From positions 48,951,541 to 49,015,540 of the forward strand of contig OY747714.1 in NCBI GenBank assembly GCA_963556495.2: 64,000 nt of DNA. The letters are read 5' to 3'. The notes under the pieces are model-generated. The model saw nothing but the letters and a program-made list of their open reading frames with translations. It did not search any database and had not been told where the DNA came from. Numbering within the stretch: the stretch's first letter is position 1; each line of letters opens with the position of its first letter. This DNA is from Valencia hispanica. Taxonomy: Eukaryota > Chordata > Actinopteri > Cyprinodontiformes > Valenciidae. Below are positions 1-11,339 of the stretch, one piece after another. The position numbers and the translations under genes are program-made.

Positions 1-1218
1 TTTACCCTTCCACCACATCCCCCTCATCTCCCAACTCAAACTCAGTAAATAAGCTGGTAGATAATTTCCTTGCGAAAATCTCAGACATCATGGATTCCAT
101 TTCTCCAACTAAAGTGAAAGTAGTCTCAGCTAGAAAGAAGTCTCCGTGGGCAAGTAGTCCACTGGTACGTAGTGAAAAAAGAGAGTGTCGACGAACCAAG
201 AGAAAATGGCGGAAAACTCGACTCCTGGTTCCCTGTGAGATCTACAAAGAAAGACTAAATAGATATGAGCTAACTATAAAAGAAGGTAGGGAATCGTTCT
301 TTTCTGAAATCATCAACAGAAACATTAATAATGCACGGACTCTATTTGCAACAATGGAAAGACTAATCCTTTAGTGACAATAACCCCTGAACTAAACTCT
401 ACCAGGGCCTGCAATGAATTTGCCAACTTTTTCACTGAAAAGATTCTAACAATTAGAGGGTCAATCTGTACCTCAATATCGAACCCACAACCAGTGCCAT
501 CCCCAATCAACAACAATGTAGAGAAAATGTCTGAATTCCACGAAATAAACCAGAACAGCCTTGAAACAATCATCCAATTAAGCTCCTCCTCTTGCTGTAT
601 TGATATCCTACCCACAGCTTTTCTAAAGAAAGTTCTTCCTGTTATTGTGTCTGATCTTGTTCAAATAGTGAACTCATCCCTGCTATCAGGTGTCTTCCCT
701 CAGGCTTTAAAAACAGCAGTTATTAAACCACAGCTAAAGAAGAAGAATCTGGACAACACGTTAATGCAGAACTACCGGCCAATCTGTAATCTTCCATTCA
801 TCAGTAAGATTATTGAAAAAGCCAAACAATGACAAACCGTTTTGATGTTTTTCAGTCTGGTTTCCGTGCTCACCACAGCACCGAGACTGCCCTCGTCAAA
901 GTATTCAATGACCTCTGCATAAATACAGACTGTGGTAGAACCACAGTGCTGGTTCTGTTGGACCTCAGTGCAGCATTTGACACTGTTGATCATGATATAA
1001 TATTGGAACGACTGGAGAGCTGGGTCGGACTCTGGTACACTACTTGGCTGGTTTGAGTCTAACCTAAAGAACAGGGACTTCTATGTTTCAATAGGAAGCT
1101 TTTCATCAGAACGAACAGAAATAACATGTGGGGTGCCCCAGGGCTCCATCATGGGGCCCCTCTTATTTAATATCTACATGCTCCCACTAGGCAAGATTAT
1201 AGCAACCAATAACATTAA
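1..1218 (+). mobile_element. L2-clade LINE (family A), 5' part of an interrupted copy; ORF2 pseudogene
   Basis: This is the ORF2 of a non-LTR retrotransposon of the vertebrate L2 (CR1-like) clade, which encodes an endonuclease plus reverse transcriptase. The window opens in the linker between these domains. Reverse-transcriptase blocks follow in order: NYRPICNLPF near 770, [17 protein letters not shown] near 847 and [13 protein letters not shown] near 955, the last carrying the motif A aspartate. GVPQGS is also readable near 1130. The frame is broken near 372, where a one-base shift separates ...ERL from ...VTITPEL, again around 829, and again near 1050. The copy stops near 1218, where a reverse-oriented L2 of another family has inserted; it resumes near 3198. 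The start lies outside the window. It is not functional. Confidence 0.88.
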
Positions 1219-3197
1219 TTCAATTCTATTCAATTCAGTTTATTTATATAGCGCCAATTCACAACAGATGTCATCTCAAGGCCCTTAACAAGAAGTTATT
1301 TCAATACATTTATACAAACATTCCAATCAGTTAAAAAGTTTCCTATTTAAGGAATCCCAGCAGATTGCGTCAGTCATTGGCGTGGGTTGGGCCCCGTTGA
1401 TGCAAACTTTCCAACCACAACAATCCTTCAGCAATCCCTCGCACTGAGCAAGCATGTAGCGACGGTGGAGAGGAAAAACTCCCCTTTAACAGGAAGAAAC
1501 CTCCAACAGAACCAGGCTCAGTAGGAGCGGCCATCTGCCACGACCGTCTAGGTATTTAAGAAAACAGAGCAGAGACACAGAAGGAACAGAAGAGCTGATA
1601 TAAGAGTACTTTCTATATTACAGAAAGTAAAAAGTTGATAACAGGACACAGTGGATGTTCAGTTACTGGGAGGATCATCCCAGTCTATGACCCCGTCCAA
1701 CAGGGCATTGCAGCCAAGCAGGATACCAGACCAGGTATATCTTCTATGGGGAGAAAAACACTGAGAGAAAACAAAGTTAACAGTCGAAATAACAGAATGT
1801 ACTGTAATACAACTGGAGAGTCGTAGGAGAAAAGGAAATAGCAGAGTGAAGAAAATTGGTAAGTCTGTCCTCCAGCAGTCTAAGCCTATAGCAGCATAAC
1901 TACAGAGATAGCTCAGGATGACCTAAGTGTCTGCCTCACGGACTAAAGCTAGGAGCTGGTTTCACAAAAGAGGAGCCTGATAACTAAAAGATCTGCCTCC
2001 CATTCTACTTTTAGAAATCCTAGGAACTACAAGTAAACCTGCAGTCTGAGAGCGAAGTGCTCTGTTAGGAACATATGGAACAATTAGATCGCTGATGTAT
2101 GATGGAGCTTGATTATTAAGGGCTTTGTATGTAAGAAGAAGGATCTTAAATTCTATTCTGGATTTAACAGGGAGCCAATGAAAGGAAGCTGAAACAGGAG
2201 AAATGTGATCTCTCTTTTTAATATTCATCAGAACTCTTGCTGCCGCATTTTGGATTAACTGAAGGCTTTTAATTGCATTTTGTGGACTTCCTGATAGTAA
2301 AGAATTACAGTAGTCCAGCCTTGAGGTAACAAATGCATGGACTAGTTTCTCAGCATCACTCCTGGACAGGATGTTTCTAATTTTAGCAATATTCCGGAGG
2401 TGAAAGAAAGAAATCCTAGAAACCTTTTTAATATGGGATTTAAATGTCAAGTCTTGGTCAAAAATAACGCCAAGGTTCTTTACGTTATTACTGGGGGCCA
2501 ATTTAATGCCATCCAGATGAAGTGATTGACTAATCAGTTTCTGTTTAAGAACTTCTGGTCCAAAGACAGCAACTTCTGTCTTGTCAGAATTTAAAAGCAA
2601 AACGTTTTGGGGTCATCCATGTTTTTATGTCTTCCAGACATGCCTGTAATCTACCTAACTGACTGGGTTCATCTGGATTTATGGATAAATATAGTTGTGT
2701 ATCATCGGCATTGCTGTGGAAATTCATCCCATCCTGTCTAATGATTCTACCAATTGGAAGCATATATATGGTGAAAAGAATTGGTCCAAGCACAGAACCC
2801 TGTGGAACTCCACAAGTAACCCTTGAGAGTGAAGATGATTTATCATTTAGATGAATAAACTGGAATCTATCAGACAGATATGATTTAAACCAGCCTAGTG
2901 CTGTTCCTTTGATCCCTGCAACATGTTCAAGCCTTTCTAAGAGAATATTATGATCGACTGTGTCAAAAGCAGCACTGAGATCTAACAAAACCAAACAGAC
3001 ACAAGTCCATTATCTGAGGCCATGAGAATAACATTAGTAACCGTCACCAGTGCTGTTTCGGTGCTATGATTAGCTCTAAAACCTGACTGAAACTCTTCAA
3101 ACAGCTCGAAAAAAGGAAGATTAGATATAGGTCTGTAATTCACTAAGTCATCTTGATCAAGGGAAGGTTTCTTGAGTAAAGGTTTAATTACAGCTAA
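1219..3197 (-). mobile_element. L2-clade LINE (family B) copy 1, 5'-truncated, inserted in the family A copy
   Basis: Read on the minus strand this is the C-terminal reverse transcriptase and 3' UTR of L2 family B, ending at 1219 in the family's TTCAATTC-type tail. Two coding blocks remain, 2584-2994 and 1962-2600, in different frames. The YADD catalytic box reads NADD here (tyrosine lost). About 50 bases are missing near 3107, between [10 protein letters not shown] and the NLPF block. The 5' end at about 3197 is a truncation, as is usual for target-primed reverse transcription. About 150 bases of the host LINE appear to be missing at the junction. Family and orientation are certain; exact breakpoints are good to a few bases. 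Confidence 0.9.
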
Positions 3198-4123
3198 TTG
3201 AATAAACTGAATGGAAGTAATTATTTTTGGACCCAAAGAGGAACGAGTAAGAGTCAGCACACAGCTTCAGTTAATACAGCTAGAAACTACTGATCAGGCA
3301 CGAAACCTAGGTCTAGTAATGGACTCAGACCTGAACCTCCAGGGTCGCATAAAGGCAATAACAAGCTCAGCGTTCTATCACCTGAAGAACATTTCTAGAA
3401 TTAAAGGACTGATGTTGCAACAGGACCTAGAAAAACTCATCCATGGGTTTATCTTTAGTCGGATTGATTACTGCAACAGCATATTCACAGGTCTGCCTAA
3501 AAAGTCAATCAGACAGCTGCATCTAATCGAGAATCCTGCAGCTCGCGTCCTCACTAGAACCAGGAAAGTAGAGCATATCACACCAGTTCTAAAGTCCTTA
3601 CACTGGCTCCCTGTAGCTCAGAGAATAGACTTCAAAATACTCCTACTGGTTTATAAATCATTACATGGCTTAGCACCAAAATATGTTGAAGACCTGTTGT
3701 CACCGTACCAACCACCAAGACCACTCAGGTCATCCAACTCTAGCCTACTAAACATCCCTAGACTCAGAACTAAACATGGAGAAGCAGCTTTCAGTTTCTA
3801 TGCTCCCCTTATCTGGAAGATAAGACTTCCTGACGAGTGCAGAGCTGCTGAAACTCTGAACTGCTTTAAATCGAGACTAAAAACCCATATGTTTAGAATT
3901 GCCTTCGATTAAATGATTGATGTCATATGTATGAAATGTGTTCATGCTCTCTTGCTTTATTGATCTTTCTCTTACTTTATTGTGTATCATGTGTAATGTG
4001 TTTCTTTTAATTTCCATTGTTTTTTTGTTTTTTTAATCACCAAATCATGTAAAGCAACTTGAATTACCCTGCTGTTGAAAGTGTGCTATACAAATAAAAT
4101 TGCCTTGCCTTGTCTTGCCTGCC
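3198..4123 (+). mobile_element. L2-clade LINE (family A), 3' part with C-terminal coding region and tail
   Basis: This continues the LINE that begins the window. The reading frame 3211-3912 encodes the last 230 or so residues of ORF2: the [16 protein letters not shown] block (here opened by a methionine), the ARNLGLVMDSDLNLQG block, DYCNS, the HWLPVAQRIDFKILLLVYK block and a C-terminus ending in RLKTHMFR. The 3' UTR follows and ends with a short-period tail built on TGCCT/TTGCC near 4099-4123, after a CAAATAAAAT box. The 3' region is better preserved than the 5' piece. The junction with the inserted copy lies in the TGAATAAACTGAATGGAAG stretch. Confidence 0.88.
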
Positions 4124-4211
4124 TTTATCCGCCACACCTTAAAGGCCGGTCCGTGAAAATATTGTCTGATATTAAACCGGTCCTTGGGGAAAAAAAGGTT
4201 GGGGATTACTG
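4124..4211 (+). mobile_element. hAT element, terminal fragment
   Basis: About 88 bases match the right end of the hAT element at 32703-37976: AAAGGCCGGTCCGTGAAAAT, then a short AT-rich stretch, then an A-run and GGTTGGGGATTACTG. The reverse complement, CAGTAATCCCCAACC, fits the CAG-GGTCCCCAACC type of hAT terminus. No left end is visible, because the fragment abuts the L2-A tail. It is a solo terminus with no coding capacity. Confidence 0.7.
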
Positions 4212-4544
4212 CTATAGACCACTTCCTGTTTAGCGTAGTTGAAGCAGAAGCACAGTCAAAGAAGAAAACAGGTGCTTTTTACTCTGCTAAAGATGTGTGT
4301 GTCAGTCTTAAGTGCTCAAGTCAAGTTAAAGCTACAGAAGAAAGGTTATTCCCTGAATTGCTGCCTGCAGCCAACGAGGTCTTTTTTTTTTGTATTCTTA
4401 CTTTGGTAAATTGTTAATTCACATGCTATGCATGTTATTCTCTGTTAACCTCTTGGTTTGTGTTTATTTTAAATACTTTGTTCAGATTTCATGGCAAAAT
4501 GAAGAACTGAAGAAGCTTCAATAAACCCAGTTACTAGAAAGCCT
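4212..4544. other. Unassigned spacer
   Basis: I recognise nothing here. It is AT-rich with a T-run near 4381. A frame of about 77 codons runs through it, but it has no known motif and I take it as chance. Confidence 0.5.
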
Positions 4545-4898
4545 TTTGTGTCTGTCCATGCTTCGAGGGAGTAACAAACACTGTTTCCATCATGGGAGAA
4601 GAAGTGGAGGTGGTTGAGGAGTATAAATACCTCGGAGTTTACCTTGACAACAGACTGGATTTGAGGCGCAACAGTGGAAATGTCTACAAGAAGGGACAGA
4701 GCAGACTGTACTTCTTGAGGAAGCTTAGGTCCTTCAAGGTTTGGAGCAAGATGTTGCAGATCTTCTACAAGTCTGTTGTGGAGAGTGTAATCTCTTCAGC
4801 CGTCATCTGTTGGGGTAGCAGCATCAGAGCCAGGGACTAAAAAAGGCTAAACAACCTGATAAAGAAGGCTGATTCTGTTCTTGGCACTACTGTGGAAC
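4545..4898 (+). mobile_element. Rex1/CR1-like LINE, RT C-terminal fragment, piece 1
   Basis: This is the C-terminal part of a fish non-LTR reverse transcriptase unlike the L2 families. Recognisable blocks are EEYKYLGVYLDNRLD near 4618, YKKGQSRLYFLRKLRSF near 4688 and VICWGSS near 4805. A stop at 4838-4840 follows RARD, where related proteins continue with ...KRLN. The copy is 5'-truncated near 4545. The coding sequence continues past a MITE insertion (4899-5276) and then past an L2 insertion (5385-9511). The clade name (Rex1/Babar-like) is from memory of the family motifs. Confidence 0.72.
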
Positions 4899-5276
4899 TA
4901 CGGCTGGGCGATGAATCGATTTCATCCATAAATCGAATTTTCTGTTTATGAAAATTTTATTTTGGTATAAATTGAGAAAATTGGAAAAAAAAGTTCACCA
5001 ATGCACTCCAAGAGTTTAAGTAGTTCAAAGTGAGAGTGAGCCACCCAAGCTCTACCTTCATGTTTTACAGTGTGCATTTATTTGGACTTTGAATTCAGGT
5101 GAACTCCCAGAAAGAATGATTAAAATAAAAGCAAGTTTTAAAAATATTTTCTGTTATTTTAAATTTCTTTTCAGGAATAGAAAGGGAGAATAAAATAAAA
5201 TCAATAAAAAAATCGGAAATAGGATTAGCATCACAAATCGTAGATTTTTATTTTTAAGCCATTTCGTCCAGCCCTA
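4899..5276. mobile_element. hAT-type MITE with 8-bp target duplication
   Basis: This 378-bp non-coding element has terminal inverted repeats TACGGCTGGGCGATGAATCG and, at the other end, a reverse complement beginning TAGGGCTGGACGAAATGG. It is flanked by a perfect 8-bp direct repeat, TGTGGAAC, at 4891-4898 and 5277-5284. An 8-bp duplication with TAGGGCTGG-type ends is diagnostic of the hAT superfamily. The interior is very AT-rich and has no ORF, so it must have been mobilised in trans. It sits inside the Rex1-like LINE and is therefore younger than that copy. Confidence 0.9.
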
Positions 5277-5384
5277 TGTGGAACCACTAGAGATGATGAT
5301 GCAAAAAAGGATTCTTCATAAAATCAAAAGAATTATGGACAACCTTGAGGATGCTCTTCATGTGACAGTCATACAACAGCACAG
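5277..5384 (+). mobile_element. Rex1/CR1-like LINE, piece 2
   Basis: After the MITE the LINE coding sequence resumes in the same sense: EPLEMMMQKRILHKIKRIMD near 5281, then LHVTVIQQH up to the L2 insertion. When the L2 at 5385-9511 is conceptually removed, this piece reads straight into piece 3 (VIQQH then SVFGRRLLQFRC) without a frame change, which proves both belong to one ancestral copy. Confidence 0.8.
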
Positions 5385-6102
5385 TTCAATTCAATTCAAT
5401 TCAATTCAATTCAATTCAGTTTATTTATATAGCGCCAATTCACAACAGATGTCATCTCAAGGCACTTAACAAGAAGTCATTTCAAAACATTTTCACAAAC
5501 ATTCCAATCAGTTAAAAAGTTTCCTATTTAAGGAATCCCAGCAGATTGCGTCAGTCATTGGCGTGAGGTTGGGCAGATTTCCAACCACAGCAATCCTTCA
5601 GCAATCCCTCATACTGAGCAAGCATGTAGCGACAGTGGAGAGGAAAAACTCCCCTTTAACAGGAAGAAACCTCCAACAGAACCAGGCTCAGTAGGAGCGG
5701 CCATCTGCCACGACCGTCTGGGGGTTTGAGAAGACAGAGCAGAACACAGAAGGAACAGAAGATCTGATATAAGAGTACTTTCTATGTTACAGAAAGTAAA
5801 AAGTTGATAACAGGACACAGTGGATGTTCAGTTACTGAGAGGATCATCCCAGTCGATGACCCCCGTCCAACAGGGCATTGCAGCCAAGCAGGATACCAGA
5901 CCAGGTGTATCTTCGATGGGGAGAAAAACACTGAGAGAAAACAAAGTTAACAGTCGAAATAACAGAATGTACTGTAATACAACTGGAGAGTCGTAGGAGA
6001 AAAGGAAGTAGCAGAGTGAAGAAAATTGGTAAGTCTGTCCTCCAGCAGTCTAAGCCTATAGCAGCATAACTACAGAGATAGCTCAGGATGACCTAAGCCA
6101 CT

Positions 6103-9099
6103 CTAACTATAAGCTTTATCAAAAAGGAAAGTTTTAAGCCTGGCCTTAAAAGTAAACAGAGTGTCTGCCTCACGGACTAAAGCTGGGAGCTGGTTCCACA
6201 GGAGAGGAGCCTGATAACTAAAAGATCTGCCTCCCATTCTACTTTTAGAGATCCTAGGAACTACAAGTAAACCTGCAGTCTGAGAGCGAAGTGCTCTTTT
6301 AGGAACATATGGAACAATTAGATCTCTGATGTATGATGGAGCTTGATTATTAAGGGCTTTGTATGTAAGAAGAAGGATCTTAAATTCTATTCTGGATTTA
6401 ACAGGGAGCCAATGAAGGGAAGCTAAAACAGGAGAAATGTGATCTCTCTTTTTAATATTCATCAGAACTCTTGCTGCCGCATTTTGGATCAACTGAAGGC
6501 TTTTAATGGCATTTTGTGGACTTCCTGATAGTAAAGAATTACAGTAGTCCAGCCTTGAGGTAACAAATGCATGGACTAGTTTCTCAGCATCACTCCTGGA
6601 CAGGATGTTTCTAATTTTAGCAATATTCCGGAGGTGAAAGAAAGAAATCCTAGAAACCTGTTTAATATGGGATTTAAATGTCAAGTCTTGGTCAAAAATA
6701 ACGCCGAGGTTCTTTACGTTATTACTGGGGGACAATTTAATGCCATCCAGATGAAGTGATTGACTAATCAGTTTCTGTTTAAGAACTTCTGGTCCAAAGA
6801 CAGCAACTTCTGTCTTGTCAGAATTTAAAAGCAAAAAGTTTAGGGTCATCCATGTTTTTATGTCTTCCAGACATGCCTGTAATCTACCTAACTGACTGGG
6901 TTCATCAGGATTTATGGATAAATATAGTTGTGTATCATCGGCATAGCTGTGGAAATTTATCCCATGCTGTCTAATGATTCTACCAATTGGAAGCATATAT
7001 ATGGTGAACAGAATTGGTCCAAGCACAGAACCCTGTGGAACTCCACAAGTAACCCTTGAGAGTGAAGATGATTTATCATTTAGATGAACAAACTGGAATC
7101 TATCAGACAAATATGATTTAAACCAGCCTAGTGCTGTTCCTTTGATCCCTGCAACATGTTCAAGCCTTTCTAAGAGAATATTATGATCGACTGTGTCATA
7201 AGCAGCACTGAGATCTAACAAAACCAGAACAGACACCAGTCCATTATCTGAGGCCATGAGAATATCATTAGTAACCTTCACCAGTGCTGTTTCAGTGCTA
7301 TGATGAGCTCTAAAACCTGACTGAAACTCTTCAAACAGCTCGTTACTGTTTAGATGTTCACAGACTTGATTAGCAACTATTTTCTCAAGGACTTTGGATA
7401 AGAAAGGAAGGTTAGATATAGGTCTGTAATTCACTAAGTCATCTTGATCAAGGGAAGGTTTCTTGAGTAAAGGTTTAATTACAGCTATTTTAAATTCCTG
7501 TGGTACGTATCCGTTTACTAAGGATAGATTCATCATATCCAAAATGGGGCCAGGAACCAAATGGAACACTTCTTTAAATAATTTGGTTGAGATTGGGTCC
7601 AAAATACAAGTTGAAGATTTAGATGAGGCTAATATTTTTGATAATTCTGAAAGCTCGACTGAATCAAAACAGCCTAAGCAATACTGAGGTTCTACAGTTC
7701 TTTCCGATACTGACTCATTTACTGAGGAAGAAGTAATCATGTTTGGGAGGGTGCCAATGATTTTATTTTTAATAAAATTAATTTTATTTATGAAGAATCT
7801 CATAAAATCATCACTGCTAAGAGCCGGGGGAATAGTTTGCTCAACAGAGCTATGACTCTGTGTAAGTTTGGCAACTGTACTAAAAAGAAACCTAGGATTG
7901 TTTTTATTCGCCTCTATTAATGATGAAAAATATGCTGTTCTAGCTTGTCGAAGGGTCTTTTTATACAGCAGTAGACTGTTATTCCAGGTTAAATAGGAAT
8001 CCTCTAGATGTGTAAAGCGCCATTTTCTCTCCAACTTCCTAGTATTCTGCTTTAAAGTACGCAACTCTGCGTTAAACCAAGGAGTCAGCCTCCTATGGCT
8101 AGCCACTTTCTTTTTTAACGGGGCTACACTATCTAATGCCAAACGCAATGAGGACGTAACGCTGTGAACCAGACCATCAATTTCTGAAGGGTTAGAGATA
8201 GAATTGCTGCCATCCACTGTGTTACTCTGAGACACTGAGGAAAGTAAGAATGGTACAGATTCTTTAAAAATTGTTACAGCATTGTCTGATAAAGTTCTAC
8301 TATAATGAAATTTTCTTTCAGATTTAAGATGGTCAGTTAAAGTAAATTCAAAAGTTATCAAGAAGTGGTCAGACAGGACCGGGTTATGTGGGTGGACTGT
8401 TATTTCCTCACACTCAATACCGTATGTCAGTACAAGGTCCAAAGTGTGTTTACCTGAGTGGGTCGATCGCTGTACTTTTTGAGTAAGGCCAATTGAGTCT
8501 AAAATAGCATTAAAGGCTGCATTTAGGCTATCACTTTCAGTATCCACATGAATATTGAAGTCCCCCACTATAATAACCCTATCAGTATTTAATACTATAT
8601 CAGATAAAAAATGTGAGATCTGATCCAAGAATTGAGAGTAAGGGCCTGGTGGACGATACAAAACCACAAACAAAAATGGTCTTAATGTTTTGCAACTTGG
8701 ATGAGGAAAATTAAGGGTTAGATGCTCAAAAGAACTGTAGCTATCAATTGGTCTGGGACTAATTAGTAAATCAGAACGGAAAATGGCTGCAACTCCTCCT
8801 CCTCGCCCAGTATTTCTAGGAATGTGAAAATTTAAATGACTGGAAGGAGTTGACTCATTTATACTGACTTAATCCTCCTGCTGCAACCAGGTTTCTGTGA
8901 GACAAAGGAAATCAATGTGATTATCACAAATCAAGTCATTTACTAACAAAGTCTTTGAGGAGAGAGATCTTATGTTTAATAAACCACATTTAATAGATTT
9001 ATTTTCAGTCAAAGTTGTATTTATTTTTATGAGATTTCCATAATTTGCTTTTGTTGGCTTAACTTTTAATCCATTTAATTTTGGCCGTGGGCAAGACAC
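6103..9099 (-). pseudogene. L2-B ORF2: endonuclease-reverse transcriptase, open except for one nonsense codon
   Basis: Product: apurinic-like endonuclease plus reverse transcriptase, which nicks target DNA and copies the LINE RNA at the nick. From the methionine at 9099 the frame runs about 998 codons. Domains in order: endonuclease ([55 protein letters not shown]); linker; RT ([55 protein letters not shown], catalytic YADDTQLYL near residue 650); C-terminal DYCNS and HWLPV blocks; end ...DKAYS. One TAA at 8869-8871 follows LQQED; copy 5 has TAT (Tyr) there, so this is a point nonsense mutation. The coding sequence from 8868 to 6103 is uninterrupted. Motif A reads AAYDT where other copies have AAFDT. 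Confidence 0.92.
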
Positions 9100-9192
9100 T
9101 GTTTCTATAGGGTAATGGGTAGGTAACAGTACAGAAGCAGCAGAGAGGTGGGTTAAACTACGACTCTGCTTCCTGGTCTGGACCCTGGGTTG

Positions 9193-9511
9193 TCAGTGTT
9201 TTGGAGGATTAATAAATTCGGCCATATTCCTAGAAAGAAGAGCTGCTCCATCCAAAGTGGGATGGATGCCGTCTCTCCGGATCAGACCAGGTTTTCCCCA
9301 AAAAGTTCTCCAGTTATCAATGTAGCCCACATCGTTTGCAGGACACCACCTAGACAACCATTGATGGAATGACAGCATGCGGCTAAACATGTCGTCACTG
9401 GTCCGATCAGGCAGGGGACCAGAAAAGATTACCGAGTCTGACATTGTTTTGGCAAACTTACACACCGAAGCAACACTAATTTTAGTGACCTCCGATTGGC
9501 GTGTCAGTGTG
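9193..9511 (-). pseudogene. L2-B ORF1 remnant: C-terminal part of a GDSL/SGNH-esterase-like domain
   Basis: About 100 codons on the minus strand contain DSVIFSGPLPDR, then FHQWLSRWC, then IRRDGIHPTLDGAALLS and a stop just upstream of ORF2. The DGIHPT motif is the D-x-x-H block that supplies the catalytic Asp and His of SGNH hydrolases. Esterase domains of this type are known in ORF1 of CR1/L2-like LINEs. The nucleophile serine block and the rest of ORF1 are missing because the copy is 5'-truncated at 9511. The frame is open upstream of the methionine at 9465, so translation need not start there. It lies about 90 bases ahead of ORF2. Confidence 0.75.
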
Positions 9512-9616
9512 ACAGTGTCTTCGGTCGGAGGCTTCTTCAGTTTCGCTGCAGTACAGACCGCTACAGGAAGTCATTCCTGCCCACAGCCATCAATATCTAC
9601 AACAGGTCCTTAAAGA
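9512..9616 (+). mobile_element. Rex1/CR1-like LINE, piece 3 (C-terminus)
   Basis: This is the last coding block of the interrupted LINE: VFGRRLLQFRCSTDRYRKS then FLPTAINIYN. An independent copy of the same block is at 52400-52520. The copy ends close to 9616, without the GGGATCAATAAAG 3' end seen in the copy at 52.6 kb. Confidence 0.78.
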
Positions 9617-9902
9617 CCTCAAGACACGAAATTGTAATTTTTAAACATAACAAAAAATAAAGAAATCTGAACCCAATGGACTATGTGAAAGTCATAAACA
9701 TGCCTTGTATAATCCTACTGAGAGCAAAAAAACGGTGTGGTGACTTGCATTTTAGTACTGTATCCCTGCGCACTGAACGAGCAGATAGCCGGAAGTGACG
9801 TTAGCGAGAGAACGCATTCTGTTTGTTGACACATTTGACAGCGGCTTTTCAGCTGTGACTGGGACCGCTATTTTCTATTTTTGACAAAGAAAAGTGATTG
9901 CA
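9617..9902. other. Unassigned spacer, probable promoter/5' flank of a THAP-bearing element
   Basis: No gene or repeat is recognised. The GC content rises from 9760 towards the THAP start codon at 9903, as expected for the 5' end of a transcribed element, but no promoter motif can be defended. Confidence 0.3.
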
Positions 9903-10095
9903 ATGCCTTCGCGTTGTGTTGGGGGATTTTGCTCAAATACACACAAGGACTGTCAGTTTATTTAAGTTTCCCAAAGACCCAGAGTTACTGTTTAAGTGAG
10001 TGAAACAGGTTAGACGCACCTGTGAGTAGTGGGCTCCCTCCTCCTCCTCTCTTCTCTGTTCGGAACATTTTGAGCAGAATTGTTTTTATTACTAT
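9903..10095 (+). pseudogene. Degenerate THAP zinc-finger domain (N-terminus of a transposon-type protein)
   Basis: The frame from ATG 9903 reads MPSRCVGGFCSNTHKDC, the start of a C2CH THAP domain with its first two cysteines. After a one-base shift near 9960 the typical LFKFPKDPELLFK block follows; a TGA then stands where the conserved tryptophan codon (TGG) is expected, followed by VKQVRRT. In another frame LCSEHFEQNCF (near 10050) supplies the last Cys and His. THAP domains bind DNA and occur in P-element, Kolobok and ISL2EU transposases and in host genes. With at least two frame shifts and a nonsense codon it is dead. Which transposon it belonged to is not clear. Confidence 0.68.
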
Positions 10096-11339
10096 GATAA
10101 AGGAATCCCTGGATTGTTTAGTGTGTGTTGCTGCTTACAGCTGTACCTGCAGTGTTCAGCATGAGTGTGACAGCGTGCGGCGGCGGTACCGTGGTGGTGC
10201 TCGCTGACTGCGCAACACTGACAGCGTCAGCATCGCTACTCCTACAAGCTCCACTTCCACTGATACCCCAGTTAGATCTCGTGGTTCCAGAAGCATAGGC
10301 TCATTTTAGCCAGGGACACCAGGGACATGTCCCGACCACTTTTCTAAACCTGATGCAGAACTTCTTACCAGCGCAGATCTAACATCTATACTTGTGCTCT
10401 AAGCACAATATCCACATAATCAGTATCTGAACGGACTATTATTTAAATTACTCCATTGGACTTTCTCATACAGTAATAATTTCATTCTGCGCAGATGCTG
10501 CAGCATTCTTTGCAGTGGATACATCAAGGTTTTAGTCTGTATGCAAACACGTTCAGGCAGAGTCCTGCAGTGCCGCTGGTACCCGTTTCAAGATGGAAAA
10601 ATACATCAATTAAATTTAATGGGTCTGGCTGAAGTTTCTTTACTGCAGGTTAAAAATATTAATTTAATACTTTTGTTTGTTTACGACTCCCAAAGAGAAT
10701 GGTGTTGATATTTTGTGTTTGTGGAGAGAACTTGCCAGAATATTCCCCCAGCTTTGCGCTGGCAGCAGAATGTTCCCGCTATCCTGCGCTGCCAGCCAGA
10801 GATTTTTCTGCGACTGAATTGACAGAGATCTCTGCATTAAATTAATTTCAGATGTATATGTTTCAAAGAATTAAAAGGGACATGATTCATTGTAATATAG
10901 GCTAATTTACAATCCTTTGGGGATTGTGTTATTTTCCGTCTTTGATCGTTTTTTTAAAACTGTAGCCTAATGGAAAAATGTAAATGTGTTAGCAGGGCTC
11001 CTTACTGTGTGGCAGGGAAATCGAGTGAGAAAATGAAGCAGGACATCACACAAAAGTTCACTTTCTGACGGGCGGCTCAACCTCTCCACTACTCCATCAG
11101 GTAGTGAGTGCATTCACAGAAAGGAACAGCATCTGGAGAGAGTTTGTGTGATGAGCTTTTGCCGTCATTTTATTATGGCGCAACCTCTATTCATCAGTAC
11201 AATAATCAGAAACACCTGTGGACCCGAACTATCAGCCGTCCTTCATTGTGAAAGTTTACAATTTACGCCACTGACCACTTGATGCAGACGCACAGTCATT
11301 TTCAACTTTAAGGCCCGCGGGCCCTCGGAACATTAAGGG
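10096..11339. other. Unassigned, probably remains of the THAP-bearing element
   Basis: No long frame or recognised motif occurs. A Ser/Thr-rich coding-like stretch (SIATPTSSTSTDTP) follows the THAP region near 10230 and may be its linker. The rest shows no terminal repeats I can identify. Confidence 0.35.

Larger units (their letters stand above)
5385..9511 (-). mobile_element. L2-clade LINE (family B) copy 2, the longest copy
   Basis: This 4.1-kb minus-strand LINE runs from a truncated ORF1 (esterase-like domain) through a nearly complete ORF2 to a 3' UTR. It ends in an AATTG/TTCAA pentamer-type tail at 5385-5415, where at least six TTCAA-like units are visible. It interrupts the Rex1-like LINE. 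The 4 bases ACAG occur at both junctions (5381-5384 and 9512-9515) and are the likely target duplication. The 3' UTR (5416-6102) contains GCGCCAATTCACAAC-type sequence shared with all other copies. This is the best-preserved copy and the reference for judging deletions in the others. Confidence 0.93.

Noticed and set aside
7463..7687. Plus-strand frame opposite L2 ORF2, repeated on the opposite strand of other L2-B copies
   Set aside because: It is the antisense shadow of the conserved RT linker; its recurrence reflects the LINE, not selection on the frame.
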